Source of the DNA: Methylotenera sp.
GTDB taxonomy: Bacteria > Pseudomonadota > Gammaproteobacteria > Burkholderiales > Methylophilaceae
DNA: 32,417 bases
Direction of reading: 5' to 3'
NCBI GenBank assembly: GCA_030682715.1
Contig: JAUXNQ010000009.1
Coordinates: forward strand, 1 to 32,417
Shown: piece after piece, positions 8,857 to 18,487 of the stretch
How the letters are laid out: each line of letters begins with the position of its first letter
Numbering within the stretch: the first letter of the stretch is position 1
The notes under the pieces: model-generated
Databases searched by the model: none
What the model was told of the DNA's origin: nothing
The model's input: the letters and a program-made list of their open reading frames with translations, nothing else
Translations under genes and position numbers: made by a program

Positions 8857-9660
8857 ATGATCAATATAATAATCAATAAAATTTCTCGATTTTTAAGCGG
8901 TATCGGTCATCGTATGATTGCACGCGTCTGGCGCTTAGGTGCTGGCGCACGGCTGTTTATATTGGCGATTATTTATTCAGGTGAAAGTTTTAAGCGGTTT
9001 CACCTCACATTGCGTGAAATTTACTTTACGGGTGTGATGTCTTTGCTAATTATTATTGTGTCTGCATTCTTTGTGGGTATGGTGTTGGCGCTACAGGGCT
9101 ATAATACATTACAGAAATATGGCTCATCAGAAGCGATAGGGGTGTTGGTCGCGCTGGCTTTAGTGCGGGAGTTGGGGCCAGTCGTTACTGCCTTGCTATT
9201 TGCTGGACGTGCGGGCACTGCAATTACCGCTGAGATAGGTCTGATGAAAACGACTGAGCAGTTATCTGCAATGGAAATGATGGCAGTTAATCCAATTGCG
9301 CGCGTAGTTGCACCAAGATTTTGGGCTGGCGTGATTTCTATGCCTATCCTTGCTGCACTGTTTTCAATGGTGGGTGTGCTGGGTGGTTATTTAGTTGCTG
9401 TGCCTTTGATAGGTGTGGATGAGGGTGCGTTCTGGTCGCAGATGCAGGCTAATGTAGACGTTCGTGCAGATATTATTAATGGCGTGATTAAAAGTGTTGT
9501 GTTCGGTGTTGCGTGTACGATGATTGCTTTATTTGAAGGCTTTGATGCCCCGCCTACCGCAGAGGGTGTTAGCCATGCCACCACCAGAACAGTAGTAATT
9601 TCGTCACTGACGGTATTGGGGTTAGATTTTGTATTAACGTCTTTTATGTTGGTTGTTTAG
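8857..9660 (+). CDS. mlaE: Phospholipid ABC transporter permease MlaE
   Basis: The membrane subunit of the Mla transporter (MlaE/YrbE permease family), 267 residues. It has an amphipathic N-terminal region and then several hydrophobic segments (about 50-80, 90-110, 150-185, 200-225 and 240-267). The conserved family stretch ELGPVVTALLFAGRAGTAITAEIG is at about 104-127. Dimers of MlaE form the lipid path and sit on MlaD. The start ATG has no strong ribosome binding site, so coupling or readthrough from mlaF is likely. Confidence 0.95.
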   Translation: MINIIINKISRFLSGIGHRMIARVWRLGAGARLFILAIIYSGESFKRFHLTLREIYFTGVMSLLIIIVSAFFVGMVLALQGYNTLQKYGSSEAIGVLVALALVRELGPVVTALLFAGRAGTAITAEIGLMKTTEQLSAMEMMAVNPIARVVAPRFWAGVISMPILAALFSMVGVLGGYLVAVPLIGVDEGAFWSQMQANVDVRADIINGVIKSVVFGVACTMIALFEGFDAPPTAEGVSHATTRTVVISSLTVLGLDFVLTSFMLVV

Positions 9661-9691
9661 TCCATAAAAGCATAGTTGAGAGGGTAGTGAA

Positions 9692-10231
9692 GTGGAAAGA
9701 ACAAAAATAGATTTATGGGTAGGAATCTTTGTGGCTTTAGGAGCAGCGGCTTTGCTTGGTCTTGCCATGAAAGTGGGTAATTTAACTTCAAATAAAATTG
9801 GAGATACTTACTATGTGAGTGCTGCCTTTGAAAATATCGGCGGCCTGAAACCAAATGCACCAGTAAAGAGTGCTGGCGTAGTCGTCGGTCGCGTAGCTGA
9901 GATTGGCTTTGACGCTAAAACTTATGAGGCAATTGTAACGATTAAAATTGATAAGCGTTATGAGTTTCCTAAAGATACCTTTGCAAATATTTACACAGCA
10001 GGTTTGTTGGGTGAGCAGTATGTTGGTTTAGAGGCTGGCGGCGACGAGGATGTGCTAAAAAGTGGTGATAAAATAACACAGACGCAAGATGCTATTGTAT
10101 TAGAAAAAATGATTAGTCAATTTTTGTACAGTAAAGCTTCTGAAACAGACTCTAATAAAGATGCAAAAACTCCTGCATCTGCTGAACCCGTACAAGGCAA
10201 GTCAACCGAATTGGGTGATGCCCCGTTTTAA
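9692..10231 (+). CDS. mlaD: MCE-domain lipid-binding protein MlaD
   Basis: A membrane-anchored periplasmic subunit with a single MCE domain; MlaD hexamers form a lipid channel between MlaE and the periplasmic carrier MlaC. The 179-residue protein has an N-terminal membrane segment (about 8-26: LWVGIFVALGAAALLGLAM) and an MCE core at about 38-117 (FENIGGLKPNAPVKSAGVVVG through GLLGEQYVGLEAGG), then a hydrophobic helix near 130-140 and a charged tail. The start is GTG at 9692, preceded by a GAGAGGG-like site. Confidence 0.94.
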   Translation: MERTKIDLWVGIFVALGAAALLGLAMKVGNLTSNKIGDTYYVSAAFENIGGLKPNAPVKSAGVVVGRVAEIGFDAKTYEAIVTIKIDKRYEFPKDTFANIYTAGLLGEQYVGLEAGGDEDVLKSGDKITQTQDAIVLEKMISQFLYSKASETDSNKDAKTPASAEPVQGKSTELGDAPF

Positions 10232-10301
10232 TCTGGGTTAGCAACAGTATTCATGTTGAATTAACTATTTGGTCATTTTGATGAAAATATAAAGGGTTTC
10301 A

Positions 10302-10922
10302 ATGAAAATATTTTTGAAATTACTAACGAACGCCGCTTTCATTACCGCGATGTTTGTGAATGTTAGCTTAGCTCAAGCAGAGCTTTCTGCTGATGAGTTG
10401 GTCAAACGCACTGCTGATGATGTGCTTGGCGTGATCAAGAGTGATAAGGATATTCAGGCTGGCGATCAGAAAAAGATTTTTGCGCTGGCCGAAGAGAAGA
10501 TTTTGCCAAACTTCGATTTTGACCGAGTGTGTCGCATGGTGCTTGGTAAAAACTGGAGGTCCGCTACACCAGAACAGCAAGCGGCTTTTCAAAAAGAATT
10601 CCGTACTTTGTTGTTGCGCACGTATGCTACTGCACTTGGTAAGTATAAAGATCAAGTAATTGAATACAAGCCTATGCGTGCAGAGGCTGGTGCGAAAAAC
10701 GTGAGTGTTAAAACGCAGATTTTACAATCTGGCGGTCAACCGATATCTGTTGATTACAGTTTGGTGAAAGCCGAAAATGGTTGGAAAGTATATGATATTG
10801 TGATTGAGAGTGTGAGCTTGGTGACTAATTATCGTAGCCAGTTTAGCAGTGAGATTCGCCAAAATGGTATGGATAGCTTAAATAAAAAACTTGCAGATAA
10901 GAACAAAGCGTCTGGCGCATGA
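10302..10922 (+). CDS. mlaC: Periplasmic phospholipid carrier MlaC
   Basis: MlaC ferries phospholipids across the periplasm between the outer-membrane MlaA complex and MlaFEDB. The 206-residue product has a signal peptide ending near residue 26 (…VSLAQA|ELS) and the MlaC/Ttg2D fold, including FDFDRVCRMVLGKNWRSAT and a C-terminal segment typical of the family (VYDIVIESVSLVTNYRSQF). It overlaps mlaB by four bases (ATGA), implying translational coupling. No mlaA gene is in the window. Confidence 0.93.
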   Translation: MKIFLKLLTNAAFITAMFVNVSLAQAELSADELVKRTADDVLGVIKSDKDIQAGDQKKIFALAEEKILPNFDFDRVCRMVLGKNWRSATPEQQAAFQKEFRTLLLRTYATALGKYKDQVIEYKPMRAEAGAKNVSVKTQILQSGGQPISVDYSLVKAENGWKVYDIVIESVSLVTNYRSQFSSEIRQNGMDSLNKKLADKNKASGA

Positions 10923-11209
10923 TTAGTTTCGATTCCCAAGAAAATAAATGGATAGTCTCTGGCGAGGTGCTGGTGGACAATGCTAATTCAATTCTCGTCG
11001 AGAGTGTTGCTTTGCCGATGAATGATGCGCTTCAGATTGATTTTTCTGCTGTGACTAATACAGATACAGCCGCCATTAGCTTGATGCTGGAGTGGCAGCG
11101 TAGAGCGGCCGCATCTAATCATAAAATCACATTTAAAAGCTTGCCTGATGGTCTTGGTAGTTTGGCTACTCTTTACGGGGTTGCTGATTTCATTCCTCTT
11201 AGTGACTAA
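10919..11209 (+). CDS. mlaB: STAS-domain protein MlaB
   Basis: A small cytoplasmic STAS-domain subunit of the Mla transporter that binds MlaF and supports its ATPase. The 96 residues show the STAS pattern: a beta strand (LQIDFSAVTNTDTAAISLML, about 38-57) followed by a helix. Its start overlaps the mlaC stop as ATGA at 10919-10922. It is the last gene of the mla set; a weak terminator candidate follows. Confidence 0.85.
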   Translation: MISFDSQENKWIVSGEVLVDNANSILVESVALPMNDALQIDFSAVTNTDTAAISLMLEWQRRAAASNHKITFKSLPDGLGSLATLYGVADFIPLSD

Positions 11210-11236
11210 CTTCTTGTTGTCTGATTCCTCGTGAGG

Positions 11237-11286
11237 GCCTGAGTCCGTTCTTTCAGATTTATTTCATAATTCAGTCAGGCTTTTTT
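11237..11286 (+). terminator. Possible weak terminator after mlaB
   Basis: GCCTGA (11237-11242) pairs with TCAGGC (11275-11280), followed directly by TTTTTT (11281-11286). The loop is long (32 bases), which makes this a weak candidate, but the position at the end of the mla genes and the T-run fit. Confidence 0.4.
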
Positions 11287-11327
11287 CATTGAAAAATAGT
11301 AGTTTTTTGTAAGCTGATATTTTCAAA

Positions 11328-11355
11328 TTGTCACTAAATATTAGCGGTGCATAAT
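11328..11355 (+). promoter_or_regulatory. Candidate sigma70 promoter before the ABC-2 exporter genes
   Basis: TTGTCA (11328-11333), a 16-base spacer and CATAAT (11350-11355): both boxes match consensus at 5 of 6 positions. It lies in the 240-base gap after mlaB and could drive the chain from the exporter genes through ibaG, grxD, murA and hisGDC, where no internal terminator is visible. Confidence 0.6.
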
Positions 11356-11449
11356 ATTGGTGGTGCATATTTGTCATTACTTTTGAAAGTTAAGGCTTCT
11401 TGTAGTTAAGTACTTAATAAGTTTTAATTGTTAATCGAAAGTCACTTTT

Positions 11450-12388
11450 TTGAATCATCCTGCAATTCACATTAATGGTGTGCATAAGAGCTTTGGTGCA
11501 CTTCATGCGCTAAACGGTATTGACCTGACTATTGAGCAAGGTGAATTCTTTGCGCTGCTTGGGCCTAACGGTGCTGGAAAATCCACATTAATTAATATTT
11601 TGGCAGGTTTAATTGCGCCAACTACTGGCAGTATCTCTGTCATGGGTTTTGATGTGCAGAAGCAATATCAACAAGCACGTCAGTTATTAGGCGTAGTGCC
11701 TCAAGAGTTAGTGTTTGATCCTTTTTTTAATGTACGAGAAATGTTGCGTTTTCAAGCTGGCTATTTCGGCCTTGGGCGTGAAAATGACACTTGGGTAGAT
11801 GAAGTGTTGGAGGGGCTTGGTTTGGCTGATAAAGCACACACCAATATGCGTAAGTTGTCTGGAGGTATGAAGCGCCGAGCGCTCATCGCACAGGCACTTG
11901 CTCACAAGCCGCCTGTAATCGTGCTAGATGAACCTACAGCTGGTGTAGATGTTGAGTTGCGCCAGATGCTTTGGGAGTTTATCAAAAAGCTAAACTGTGA
12001 TGGTCATACTATTATCTTAACGACGCATTATTTAGAAGAAGCCGAAACTTTGTGTAGTCGCGTAGGAATGATGAAGCAAGGTAAGATTGTTGCATTAGAT
12101 ACTACGGCTAATTTACTTAATAAATTCTCAGGTAAACATTTGCGACTGACATTGGGTGATGTAAGTTTGCCTAATGATGTGGAGCGTTTAGTGCGCCACG
12201 TTGAAAATGGTATTTATACCTTTGCCTTAACCGATATGATTCAGATTGAGTTTGTACTTGCATCTCTGCGCGCAAGTGGTATCAAGGTGATTGATATGCA
12301 ATTGAATGAAGCAGATTTGGAAGATGTGTTTTTATCGCTGGTCGGCAACGAGAATGCGGATTATCAATTAGCGAGTCAGGCATTATGA
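11450..12388 (+). CDS. ABC-2 type transporter ATP-binding protein (YadG-like)
   Basis: A cytoplasmic ATPase of an ABC-2 exporter, most like E. coli YadG. In 312 residues Walker A (GPNGAGKST) is at 38-46, LSGGMKRR starts at 136, Walker B ends at D160-E161 (VLDEPTAGVD) and the switch His lies in LTTHYLEEAE. A C-terminal domain of about 90 residues follows the nucleotide-binding fold. The start is TTG at 11450, giving a normal N-terminus (MNHPAIHINGVHKSFG); no upstream ATG fits and no strong Shine-Dalgarno is seen. It overlaps the permease gene by four bases. The substrate is not known. Confidence 0.9.
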   Translation: MNHPAIHINGVHKSFGALHALNGIDLTIEQGEFFALLGPNGAGKSTLINILAGLIAPTTGSISVMGFDVQKQYQQARQLLGVVPQELVFDPFFNVREMLRFQAGYFGLGRENDTWVDEVLEGLGLADKAHTNMRKLSGGMKRRALIAQALAHKPPVIVLDEPTAGVDVELRQMLWEFIKKLNCDGHTIILTTHYLEEAETLCSRVGMMKQGKIVALDTTANLLNKFSGKHLRLTLGDVSLPNDVERLVRHVENGIYTFALTDMIQIEFVLASLRASGIKVIDMQLNEADLEDVFLSLVGNENADYQLASQAL

Positions 12389-13185
12389 AAGATTTAAAGG
12401 TAAATGGCCCACTTAATAGCCGATCAAGCTGGATTGGCCCTTGGACGTTGCTGAAAAAAGAGTTGTTGAGGTTTTGGCGCGTCTCTTTCCAAACTGTCGC
12501 CGCGCCAGTGATTACCGCACTGCTATATTTGTTGATCTTTTCTCATGTGTTAGATAAGCATGTACAGGTTTATGATGGTGTTGCCTACACTGAGTTTCTA
12601 ATTCCTGGTTTGATTATGATGTCGGTGTTGCAGAATGCTTTTGCAAACAGTTCATCCAGCCTGATTCAATCGAAAGTCATGGGCAATATCGTATTTGTTT
12701 TATTAACCCCACTGACGCATTTGCAGTTTTTTATGGCATTTTTAATTGCTGCAATTATTCGCGGTTTAGTTGTCGGTTTGTGTATCTATCTCGTGGCAAT
12801 GTGGTTTGTTGATTTAACAGTCGCTAATCCGTGGATGATTGTTGCGTTTGGCTTGCTAGGTAGTGCGTTGCTTGGTACTTTTGGCATTATTGCTGGGATC
12901 TGGGCTGATCGATTTGATCAAATGGCCGCTTTCCAGAATTTTATTATCATGCCTTTGTCATTCTTGTCTGGTGTGTTTTATTCAATTCATTCATTGCCAC
13001 CATTTTGGCAACAAGTGTCGCATCTAAATCCATTCTTCTACATGATAGACGGGTTTAGGTATGGTTTCTTTGGCAAGGGGGATGTGTCGCCGTTGCTCAG
13101 TTTGTTAATCGTAGGTGCGTCATTTGTTGTGTTAGCACTGATTACATTAAAAATGTTAAAATCTGGCTATAAACTTAGGTCATAA
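12385..13185 (+). CDS. ABC-2 type transporter permease (YadH-like)
   Basis: The membrane partner of the preceding ATPase. The 266-residue protein has six hydrophobic segments (about 37-55, 70-90, 115-140, 150-172, 180-200 and 230-255) and the ABC-2 family region PLSFLSGVFYSIHSLPPFWQ, followed by a LNPFFYMIDGFRYGFFG stretch. The ATGA overlap with the ATPase gene indicates coupled translation of the two subunits. Its place beside mla, ibaG and murA suggests an envelope substrate, but that is inference only. Confidence 0.9.
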   Translation: MKDLKVNGPLNSRSSWIGPWTLLKKELLRFWRVSFQTVAAPVITALLYLLIFSHVLDKHVQVYDGVAYTEFLIPGLIMMSVLQNAFANSSSSLIQSKVMGNIVFVLLTPLTHLQFFMAFLIAAIIRGLVVGLCIYLVAMWFVDLTVANPWMIVAFGLLGSALLGTFGIIAGIWADRFDQMAAFQNFIIMPLSFLSGVFYSIHSLPPFWQQVSHLNPFFYMIDGFRYGFFGKGDVSPLLSLLIVGASFVVLALITLKMLKSGYKLRS

Positions 13186-13234
13186 TGCATAGTTAAATAA
13201 TAAAGCAGGTTCGATAATAAAAGGTGAGTGAAGC

Positions 13235-13486
13235 GTGTTAAGTGCCCAGCAATTAGAAACATATATTACACAAAATTTAGCGTGTGATTATATAGAGGTC
13301 TTAGGTGACGATGGTACGCACTTTGAGGCGGTTATCGTGAGTCCTGAGTTTGTAGGTAAGGCCATGGTGAAGCAACATCAACTTGTATATGCAGCGTTAG
13401 GTGAAAGAATGAAGGCTGAAATACATGCCTTATCCATGAAAACCTTAACCCCAGAAGCGTGGCAGAAATTAAAAAATAACGATTAA
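13235..13486 (+). CDS. ibaG: BolA family protein IbaG/YrbA
   Basis: An 83-residue BolA-like protein. In E. coli ibaG lies between mlaB and murA, as it does here apart from the inserted exporter and glutaredoxin genes. BolA proteins bind a [2Fe-2S] cluster together with CGFS monothiol glutaredoxins; the next gene encodes one. The chain has the short alpha-beta BolA pattern, with a conserved segment HQLVYAALGERMKAEIHALSMKTLTPEAW containing candidate His ligands. GTG at 13235 is chosen because GGTGAG at 13223-13228 is a ribosome binding site at the right distance and because of family length. Confidence 0.9.
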   Translation: MLSAQQLETYITQNLACDYIEVLGDDGTHFEAVIVSPEFVGKAMVKQHQLVYAALGERMKAEIHALSMKTLTPEAWQKLKNND

Positions 13487-13494
13487 GTTTAAAG

Positions 13495-13512
13495 AGTGTC
13501 TATACAGACACT
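13495..13512 (+). other. Small stem-loop between ibaG and grxD
   Basis: AGTGTCT (13495-13501) and AGACACT (13506-13512) form a perfect 7-bp stem with a 4-base loop. No T-run follows, so it is more likely an mRNA structure than a terminator. Confidence 0.4.
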
Positions 13513-13541
13513 AGTGAAAAGTTTTGTAATTAGGATAAATA

Positions 13542-13853
13542 ATGGATACGCAGGAATTAATTAAAAGTCAGGTAACAGGTAACCCAGTAGTGCTTTACAT
13601 GAAGGGCAGTCCAAAATTTCCACAATGTGGATTTTCAAACTTGGCAACGCAAATGCTTAAAGCATGTGATGTAGAGTACGTCGCTATTGATGTATTGGCA
13701 GATCAAAATATTCGTGAGGGTATTAAGACTTATGCAAATTGGCCTACGATTCCGCAACTGTATATTAACGGTGAATTTGTTGGCGGTTCAGACATTATGC
13801 GTGCCATGTACGAAAGTGGCGAGCTTCAAACTTTATTGAATGCGACCAAATAA
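13542..13853 (+). CDS. grxD: CGFS-type monothiol glutaredoxin (Grx4/GrxD family)
   Basis: A 103-residue class II glutaredoxin that carries a [2Fe-2S] cluster between subunits or with a BolA partner, and acts in Fe-S delivery rather than disulphide reduction. Key features are the KGSPKFPQCGFS active site (Cys29, CGFS 29-32), the WPTIPQLYINGEFVGGSDI segment with the cis-Pro TIP and glutathione-binding GG(S)D, and family-typical length. It lies directly after ibaG, giving a physically linked BolA-glutaredoxin pair, and its stop codon abuts the start of murA. Confidence 0.94.
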   Translation: MDTQELIKSQVTGNPVVLYMKGSPKFPQCGFSNLATQMLKACDVEYVAIDVLADQNIREGIKTYANWPTIPQLYINGEFVGGSDIMRAMYESGELQTLLNATK

Positions 13854-15119
<1,266 letters not shown>

Positions 15120-15132
15120 AGAATACTGAAAA

Positions 15133-15777
15133 ATGATTACGATAGCACTATCAAAGGGCAGAATTTTTGAAGAAACCGCTCCATTACTTGCAGCAGCAGG
15201 GATTCATGCGGCTGAAGACCCAGAATCATCTCGTAAGCTGATTATAGAAACGAATCGACCAGATGTACGTTTGATTATCGTGCGCGCGACCGATGTGCCT
15301 ACTTATGTACAGTATGGCGCTGCTGATTTAGGTATTGCTGGTAAAGATGTGTTAGATGAACATGGCGGTGATGGCTTGTATCAGCCGATAGATTTGCAGA
15401 TTGCAAAATGTAAAATGATGGTGGCTGTGCGTGAAGATTTTGATTACTTTGGCTCTATTCGAAGTGGTGCGCGGCTCAAAGTGGTGACTAAATACGTAAA
15501 AACTGCGCGCGAACATTTTGCAGCAAAAGGCATGCATGTTGATTTAATTAAGCTCTACGGTTCAATGGAGCTTGGCCCATTAGTTGGGTTGGCTGATGTG
15601 ATTGTTGATTTGGTCAGCACGGGTGGTACTTTACGTGCTAACAAACTTAAAGCGGTAGAAGAAGTTGGTGATATTAGCTCAAGGCTGGTTGTCAATCAGG
15701 CATCACTTAAACTCAACAGAGCTAAGTTGCAGCCGATTATGGATGCGTTTCAAACTGCCATTGCAAACAATAAATGA
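15133..15777 (+). CDS. hisG: ATP phosphoribosyltransferase, short form HisG
   Basis: First enzyme of histidine biosynthesis: ATP plus PRPP gives phosphoribosyl-ATP. The 214-residue length marks the short form, which lacks the C-terminal regulatory domain and in known cases needs the HisZ subunit for activity and feedback control. Seen features are the N-terminal [13 protein letters not shown] and the PRPP-binding loop [16 protein letters not shown]. It starts 13 bases after murA, with which it is probably cotranscribed, as in many betaproteobacteria. No hisZ is in the window. Confidence 0.95.
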   Translation: MITIALSKGRIFEETAPLLAAAGIHAAEDPESSRKLIIETNRPDVRLIIVRATDVPTYVQYGAADLGIAGKDVLDEHGGDGLYQPIDLQIAKCKMMVAVREDFDYFGSIRSGARLKVVTKYVKTAREHFAAKGMHVDLIKLYGSMELGPLVGLADVIVDLVSTGGTLRANKLKAVEEVGDISSRLVVNQASLKLNRAKLQPIMDAFQTAIANNK

Positions 15778-15800
15778 ATTTAGGTAAATAGGTTAGTCAT

Positions 15801-17096
15801 ATGAACATTAGACGTTTTTCTACTTCAGATGGTGATTTTCAAGCCAACTTAAAACAATTGCTTGCATTTGAAACAGCGCAAGACGATAGCATTGATGTCG
15901 TGGTGGCTAATATCTTAAAAGATGTTAAAAACCGTGGTGATGCCGCTGTGCTTGAATATACCAATCGTTTTGATAAAACGAATGCTAGCAAAATCAGTGA
16001 GCTTGAAATCAGTCAGTCTGAATTGACCGCGGCATTAAATGGCTTACCCGCTGATCAGCGTGCAGCATTACAAACTGCGGCAGACCGTGTAAAAAGTTAT
16101 CATGAAAAACAGCTGATGAGCTCTTGGAGCTATACGGAAGCTGACGGTACTTTGCTTGGTCAGCAAGTAACATCACTTGACCGTGTCGGTTTATATGTGC
16201 CTGGCGGCAAGGCTGCTTATCCATCTTCAGTATTGATGAATGCAATTCCAGCGAAAGTGGCTGGGGTTCAAGAGCTTATTATGGTGGTACCTACGCCTAA
16301 TGGTGAGAGAAATCAGTTAGTGTTGGCTGCTGCTGCTGTTTGTGGCGTTGATCGCGTATTTTGTCTTGGTGGCGCGCAAGCCGTTGGTGCTTTGGCATAC
16401 GGTACTGAGGCAGTTCCCCAAGTTGATAAAATTGTAGGGCCTGGCAATGCTTATGTTGCCGCAGCTAAACGTCGCGTATTCGGTGTGGTTGGTATTGATA
16501 TGGTGGCGGGCCCTTCTGAGATTTTGGTCATTTGTGACGGTAAAACAGATCCGGACTGGATCGCAATGGACTTGTTCTCACAAGCTGAGCATGATGAATT
16601 AGCACAATCTATTTTGCTAAGCCCAGATGCTGACTTTTTAGATCAAGTGACTGCTAGTATCGAGAAGTTGGTACAAGAAATGCCACGTAAAGATATTATT
16701 ACTACTTCATTGACAGACCGTGGTGCTTTAATCCATGTGCGTGATTTAGAAGAGGCGGCAGAAATCAGTAACTACATTGCGCCAGAGCATTTGGAACTAT
16801 CTGTTGAAGAGCCATTAGCCTTTAGTAAGAAAATTAAACACGCAGGTGCTATCTTTATGGGACGTGATACCTGTGAGGCCTTGGGTGACTACTGCGCAGG
16901 ACCCAATCACGTCTTGCCTACTTCACGTACTGCAAGGTTTTCATCACCGTTAGGTGTTTACGACTTCCAAAAGCGCTCGAGCTTGATTATGGTGTCTTCA
17001 GAAGGTGCGCAAGTGCTAGGTAAGGTTGCTGCTACGTTAGCTTATGGTGAAGGTCTGCAAGCGCACGCGCGCTCCGCGGAGTATCGTCTTAAGTAG
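15801..17096 (+). CDS. hisD: Histidinol dehydrogenase HisD
   Basis: Catalyses the last two steps of histidine synthesis, oxidising L-histidinol to L-histidine with NAD and a zinc ion. The 431-residue chain has the signature region [21 protein letters not shown] and MVAGPSEIL, the zinc-ligand segment SQAEHDELA, the catalytic IAPEHLEL segment (Glu-His) and the C-terminal [10 protein letters not shown]. The ATG at 15801 has an AGG-containing site upstream at about 15789. It follows hisG by 23 bases. A 9-bp hairpin lies just after its stop. Confidence 0.96.
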   Translation: MNIRRFSTSDGDFQANLKQLLAFETAQDDSIDVVVANILKDVKNRGDAAVLEYTNRFDKTNASKISELEISQSELTAALNGLPADQRAALQTAADRVKSYHEKQLMSSWSYTEADGTLLGQQVTSLDRVGLYVPGGKAAYPSSVLMNAIPAKVAGVQELIMVVPTPNGERNQLVLAAAAVCGVDRVFCLGGAQAVGALAYGTEAVPQVDKIVGPGNAYVAAAKRRVFGVVGIDMVAGPSEILVICDGKTDPDWIAMDLFSQAEHDELAQSILLSPDADFLDQVTASIEKLVQEMPRKDIITTSLTDRGALIHVRDLEEAAEISNYIAPEHLELSVEEPLAFSKKIKHAGAIFMGRDTCEALGDYCAGPNHVLPTSRTARFSSPLGVYDFQKRSSLIMVSSEGAQVLGKVAATLAYGEGLQAHARSAEYRLK

Positions 17097-17111
17097 TCTT
17101 GATTGGCATTC

Positions 17112-17140
17112 TAAGCATCGGTTTTGATGGACGGTGCTTA
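17112..17140 (+). other. Stem-loop in the hisD-hisC gap
   Basis: TAAGCATCG (17112-17120) pairs with CGGTGCTTA (17132-17140), nine pairs including one G·U, around an 11-base loop. No T-tract follows, so it is not a typical terminator. It could protect or process the hisGD part of the message. Confidence 0.45.
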
Positions 17141-17157
17141 AATGTTCAATAAAGCGT

Positions 17158-17241
17158 ATGCCGTTTGATGATGCGCACCTATTGATTAATTTCACGTTGG
17201 ATGATGTGATGGCAAAGAATATGTCCGAGGTTTTAGTATGA
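17158..17241 (+). CDS. Possible 27-residue ORF translationally coupled to hisC
   Basis: An ATG at 17158 opens a reading frame of 27 codons that ends in a TGA overlapping the hisC start (ATGA at 17238-17241). The same frame is open back to a GTG at 17134. The peptide ([20 protein letters not shown], then seven more residues) is acidic, has only one His and no His run, so it is not a classical his leader peptide. The site before its ATG is weak (AAAG). It could be a coupling ORF, a remnant or chance; I do not recognise it. Confidence 0.25.
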   Translation: MPFDDAHLLINFTLDDVMAKNMSEVLV

Positions 17242-18299
17242 GTAAATATTGGAGTGATGTAGTTCATAAGCTCACCCCTTATGTGCCAGGCGAACAACCA
17301 AAAATTAATAATTTGGTGAAGCTCAATACCAATGAGAATCCTTATGGACCAAGTCCAAAAGTAATTGAGGCCTTAATGGTAGAGGCCACAGAGACTTTAC
17401 GTCTATACCCAGACCCAAATTCTGATGCGTTAAGAACTGCTATTGCTAAGGTGCATCATTTAGATAGTAGTCAGGTGTTTGTAGGTAATGGTTCTGATGA
17501 GGTATTGGCGCATGTGTTTCAAGCCCTATTGAAACATGACCAGCCTTTATTATTTCCCGATATTACTTATAGCTTTTACCCAGTGTACTGCGGATTGTAT
17601 GACATCAACTATCAAACAATCCCGCTAGCAGAAGACTTTAGTATTTGTGTAGAAGATTATAAAAAGCCCAATGGCGGCATTATATTTCCTAATCCGAACG
17701 CACCAACTGGCATGCCGTTGCCACTTGCGAAAATTGAATGGCTATTGCAACACAATACTGAATCAGTCGTGGTGATAGATGAAGCTTATGTAGATTTTGG
17801 TACAGAGTCTGCCGTCGCTTTAATTAATCAATACCCTAACTTGCTCGTTACACATACCTTATCCAAAGCGCGCTCTTTGGCAGGTTTGCGCGTTGGTTAT
17901 GCGCTTGGTTCAGTTGAGTTGATAGAAGCCTTGGTACGTGTTAAAGATAGTTTTAACTCTTACCCTATCGATCGTTTTGCTTCAGCAGGCGCTGTGGCCG
18001 CGATGTTGGATGCTGAATACTTTGATGAAACGTGCGCTAAGGTTGTAGCCACACGTGAGGCGTTGATTAAAGATTTGGGAGCCTTAGGTTTTGACGTATT
18101 GCCATCAGGTGCAAATTTTATATTTGCTAAACATCAAACACGTGATGGTGCCGAATTAAGTTCTGCATTACGTGAACACAATATTATTGTGCGTCACTTT
18201 AAATCACCTAGTCGAATCGCGCCATACTTGCGAATCACGATTGGTACTGATGCACAGTCAGAGTTGTTACTCAAAGCGCTGAGAAAAATCATAAGTTGA
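17238..18299 (+). CDS. hisC: Histidinol-phosphate aminotransferase HisC
   Basis: A PLP-dependent class I/II aminotransferase that converts imidazole-acetol phosphate and glutamate to histidinol phosphate. The 353-residue protein has the substrate-loop [13 protein letters not shown] near 28-40, the NPNAPTG segment at 152-158, the DEAYVDF motif at 181-187 and the PLP-binding Lys210 in [21 protein letters not shown] at 17225-17228 can serve as ribosome binding site. It is the last his gene before hps, and no terminator is evident between them. Confidence 0.95.
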   Translation: MSKYWSDVVHKLTPYVPGEQPKINNLVKLNTNENPYGPSPKVIEALMVEATETLRLYPDPNSDALRTAIAKVHHLDSSQVFVGNGSDEVLAHVFQALLKHDQPLLFPDITYSFYPVYCGLYDINYQTIPLAEDFSICVEDYKKPNGGIIFPNPNAPTGMPLPLAKIEWLLQHNTESVVVIDEAYVDFGTESAVALINQYPNLLVTHTLSKARSLAGLRVGYALGSVELIEALVRVKDSFNSYPIDRFASAGAVAAMLDAEYFDETCAKVVATREALIKDLGALGFDVLPSGANFIFAKHQTRDGAELSSALREHNIIVRHFKSPSRIAPYLRITIGTDAQSELLLKALRKIIS

Positions 18300-18368
18300 T
18301 AATGTTATCACTTTTAATAAGTGCTTGAAAAATACTTAAAATCGGCTTGTCGTGAGAGATTTCTGAAT

Positions 18369-18386
18369 AATTTAAACAATTTAAAC
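18369..18386. repeat. Tandem 9-base repeat upstream of hps
   Basis: AATTTAAAC occurs twice back to back (18369-18377 and 18378-18386), about 40 bases upstream of the candidate hps -35 box. A repeat of this spacing could be an activator site or AT-rich UP-type element. Function is inferred from position only. Confidence 0.4.
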
Positions 18387-18426
18387 GTGCAAGATAGATA
18401 AAACATACAAATTAAGCACGAAAAGT

Positions 18427-18456
18427 TTGAATTTTCACACGAAGTGCGGTTATGAT
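18427..18456 (+). promoter_or_regulatory. Candidate sigma70 promoter P1 of hps
   Basis: TTGAAT (18427-18432), an 18-base spacer and TATGAT (18451-18456). The -10 matches 5 of 6 consensus bases and the -35 matches 4 of 6. A start near 18463 would give a leader of about 95 bases before the hps GTG. Confidence 0.6.
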
Positions 18457-18471
18457 AGCGAAATGTGCGTT

Positions 18472-18487
18472 TTGTGCACAATATAAT
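18472..18487 (+). promoter_or_regulatory. Palindrome TTGTGCACAA abutting a perfect TATAAT
   Basis: A perfect 10-base palindrome at 18472-18481 is followed at once by consensus TATAAT at 18482-18487. No good -35 lies at 16-18 bases, so this may be a second, activator-dependent promoter P2 or an operator inside the P1 leader. The arrangement suggests a bound dimeric regulator near the hps start region. Confidence 0.4.

Noticed and set aside
18309-18323. A hairpin CACTT/AAGTG after hisC as its terminator
   Set aside because: Only five AT-rich pairs and no T-run; too weak to call.
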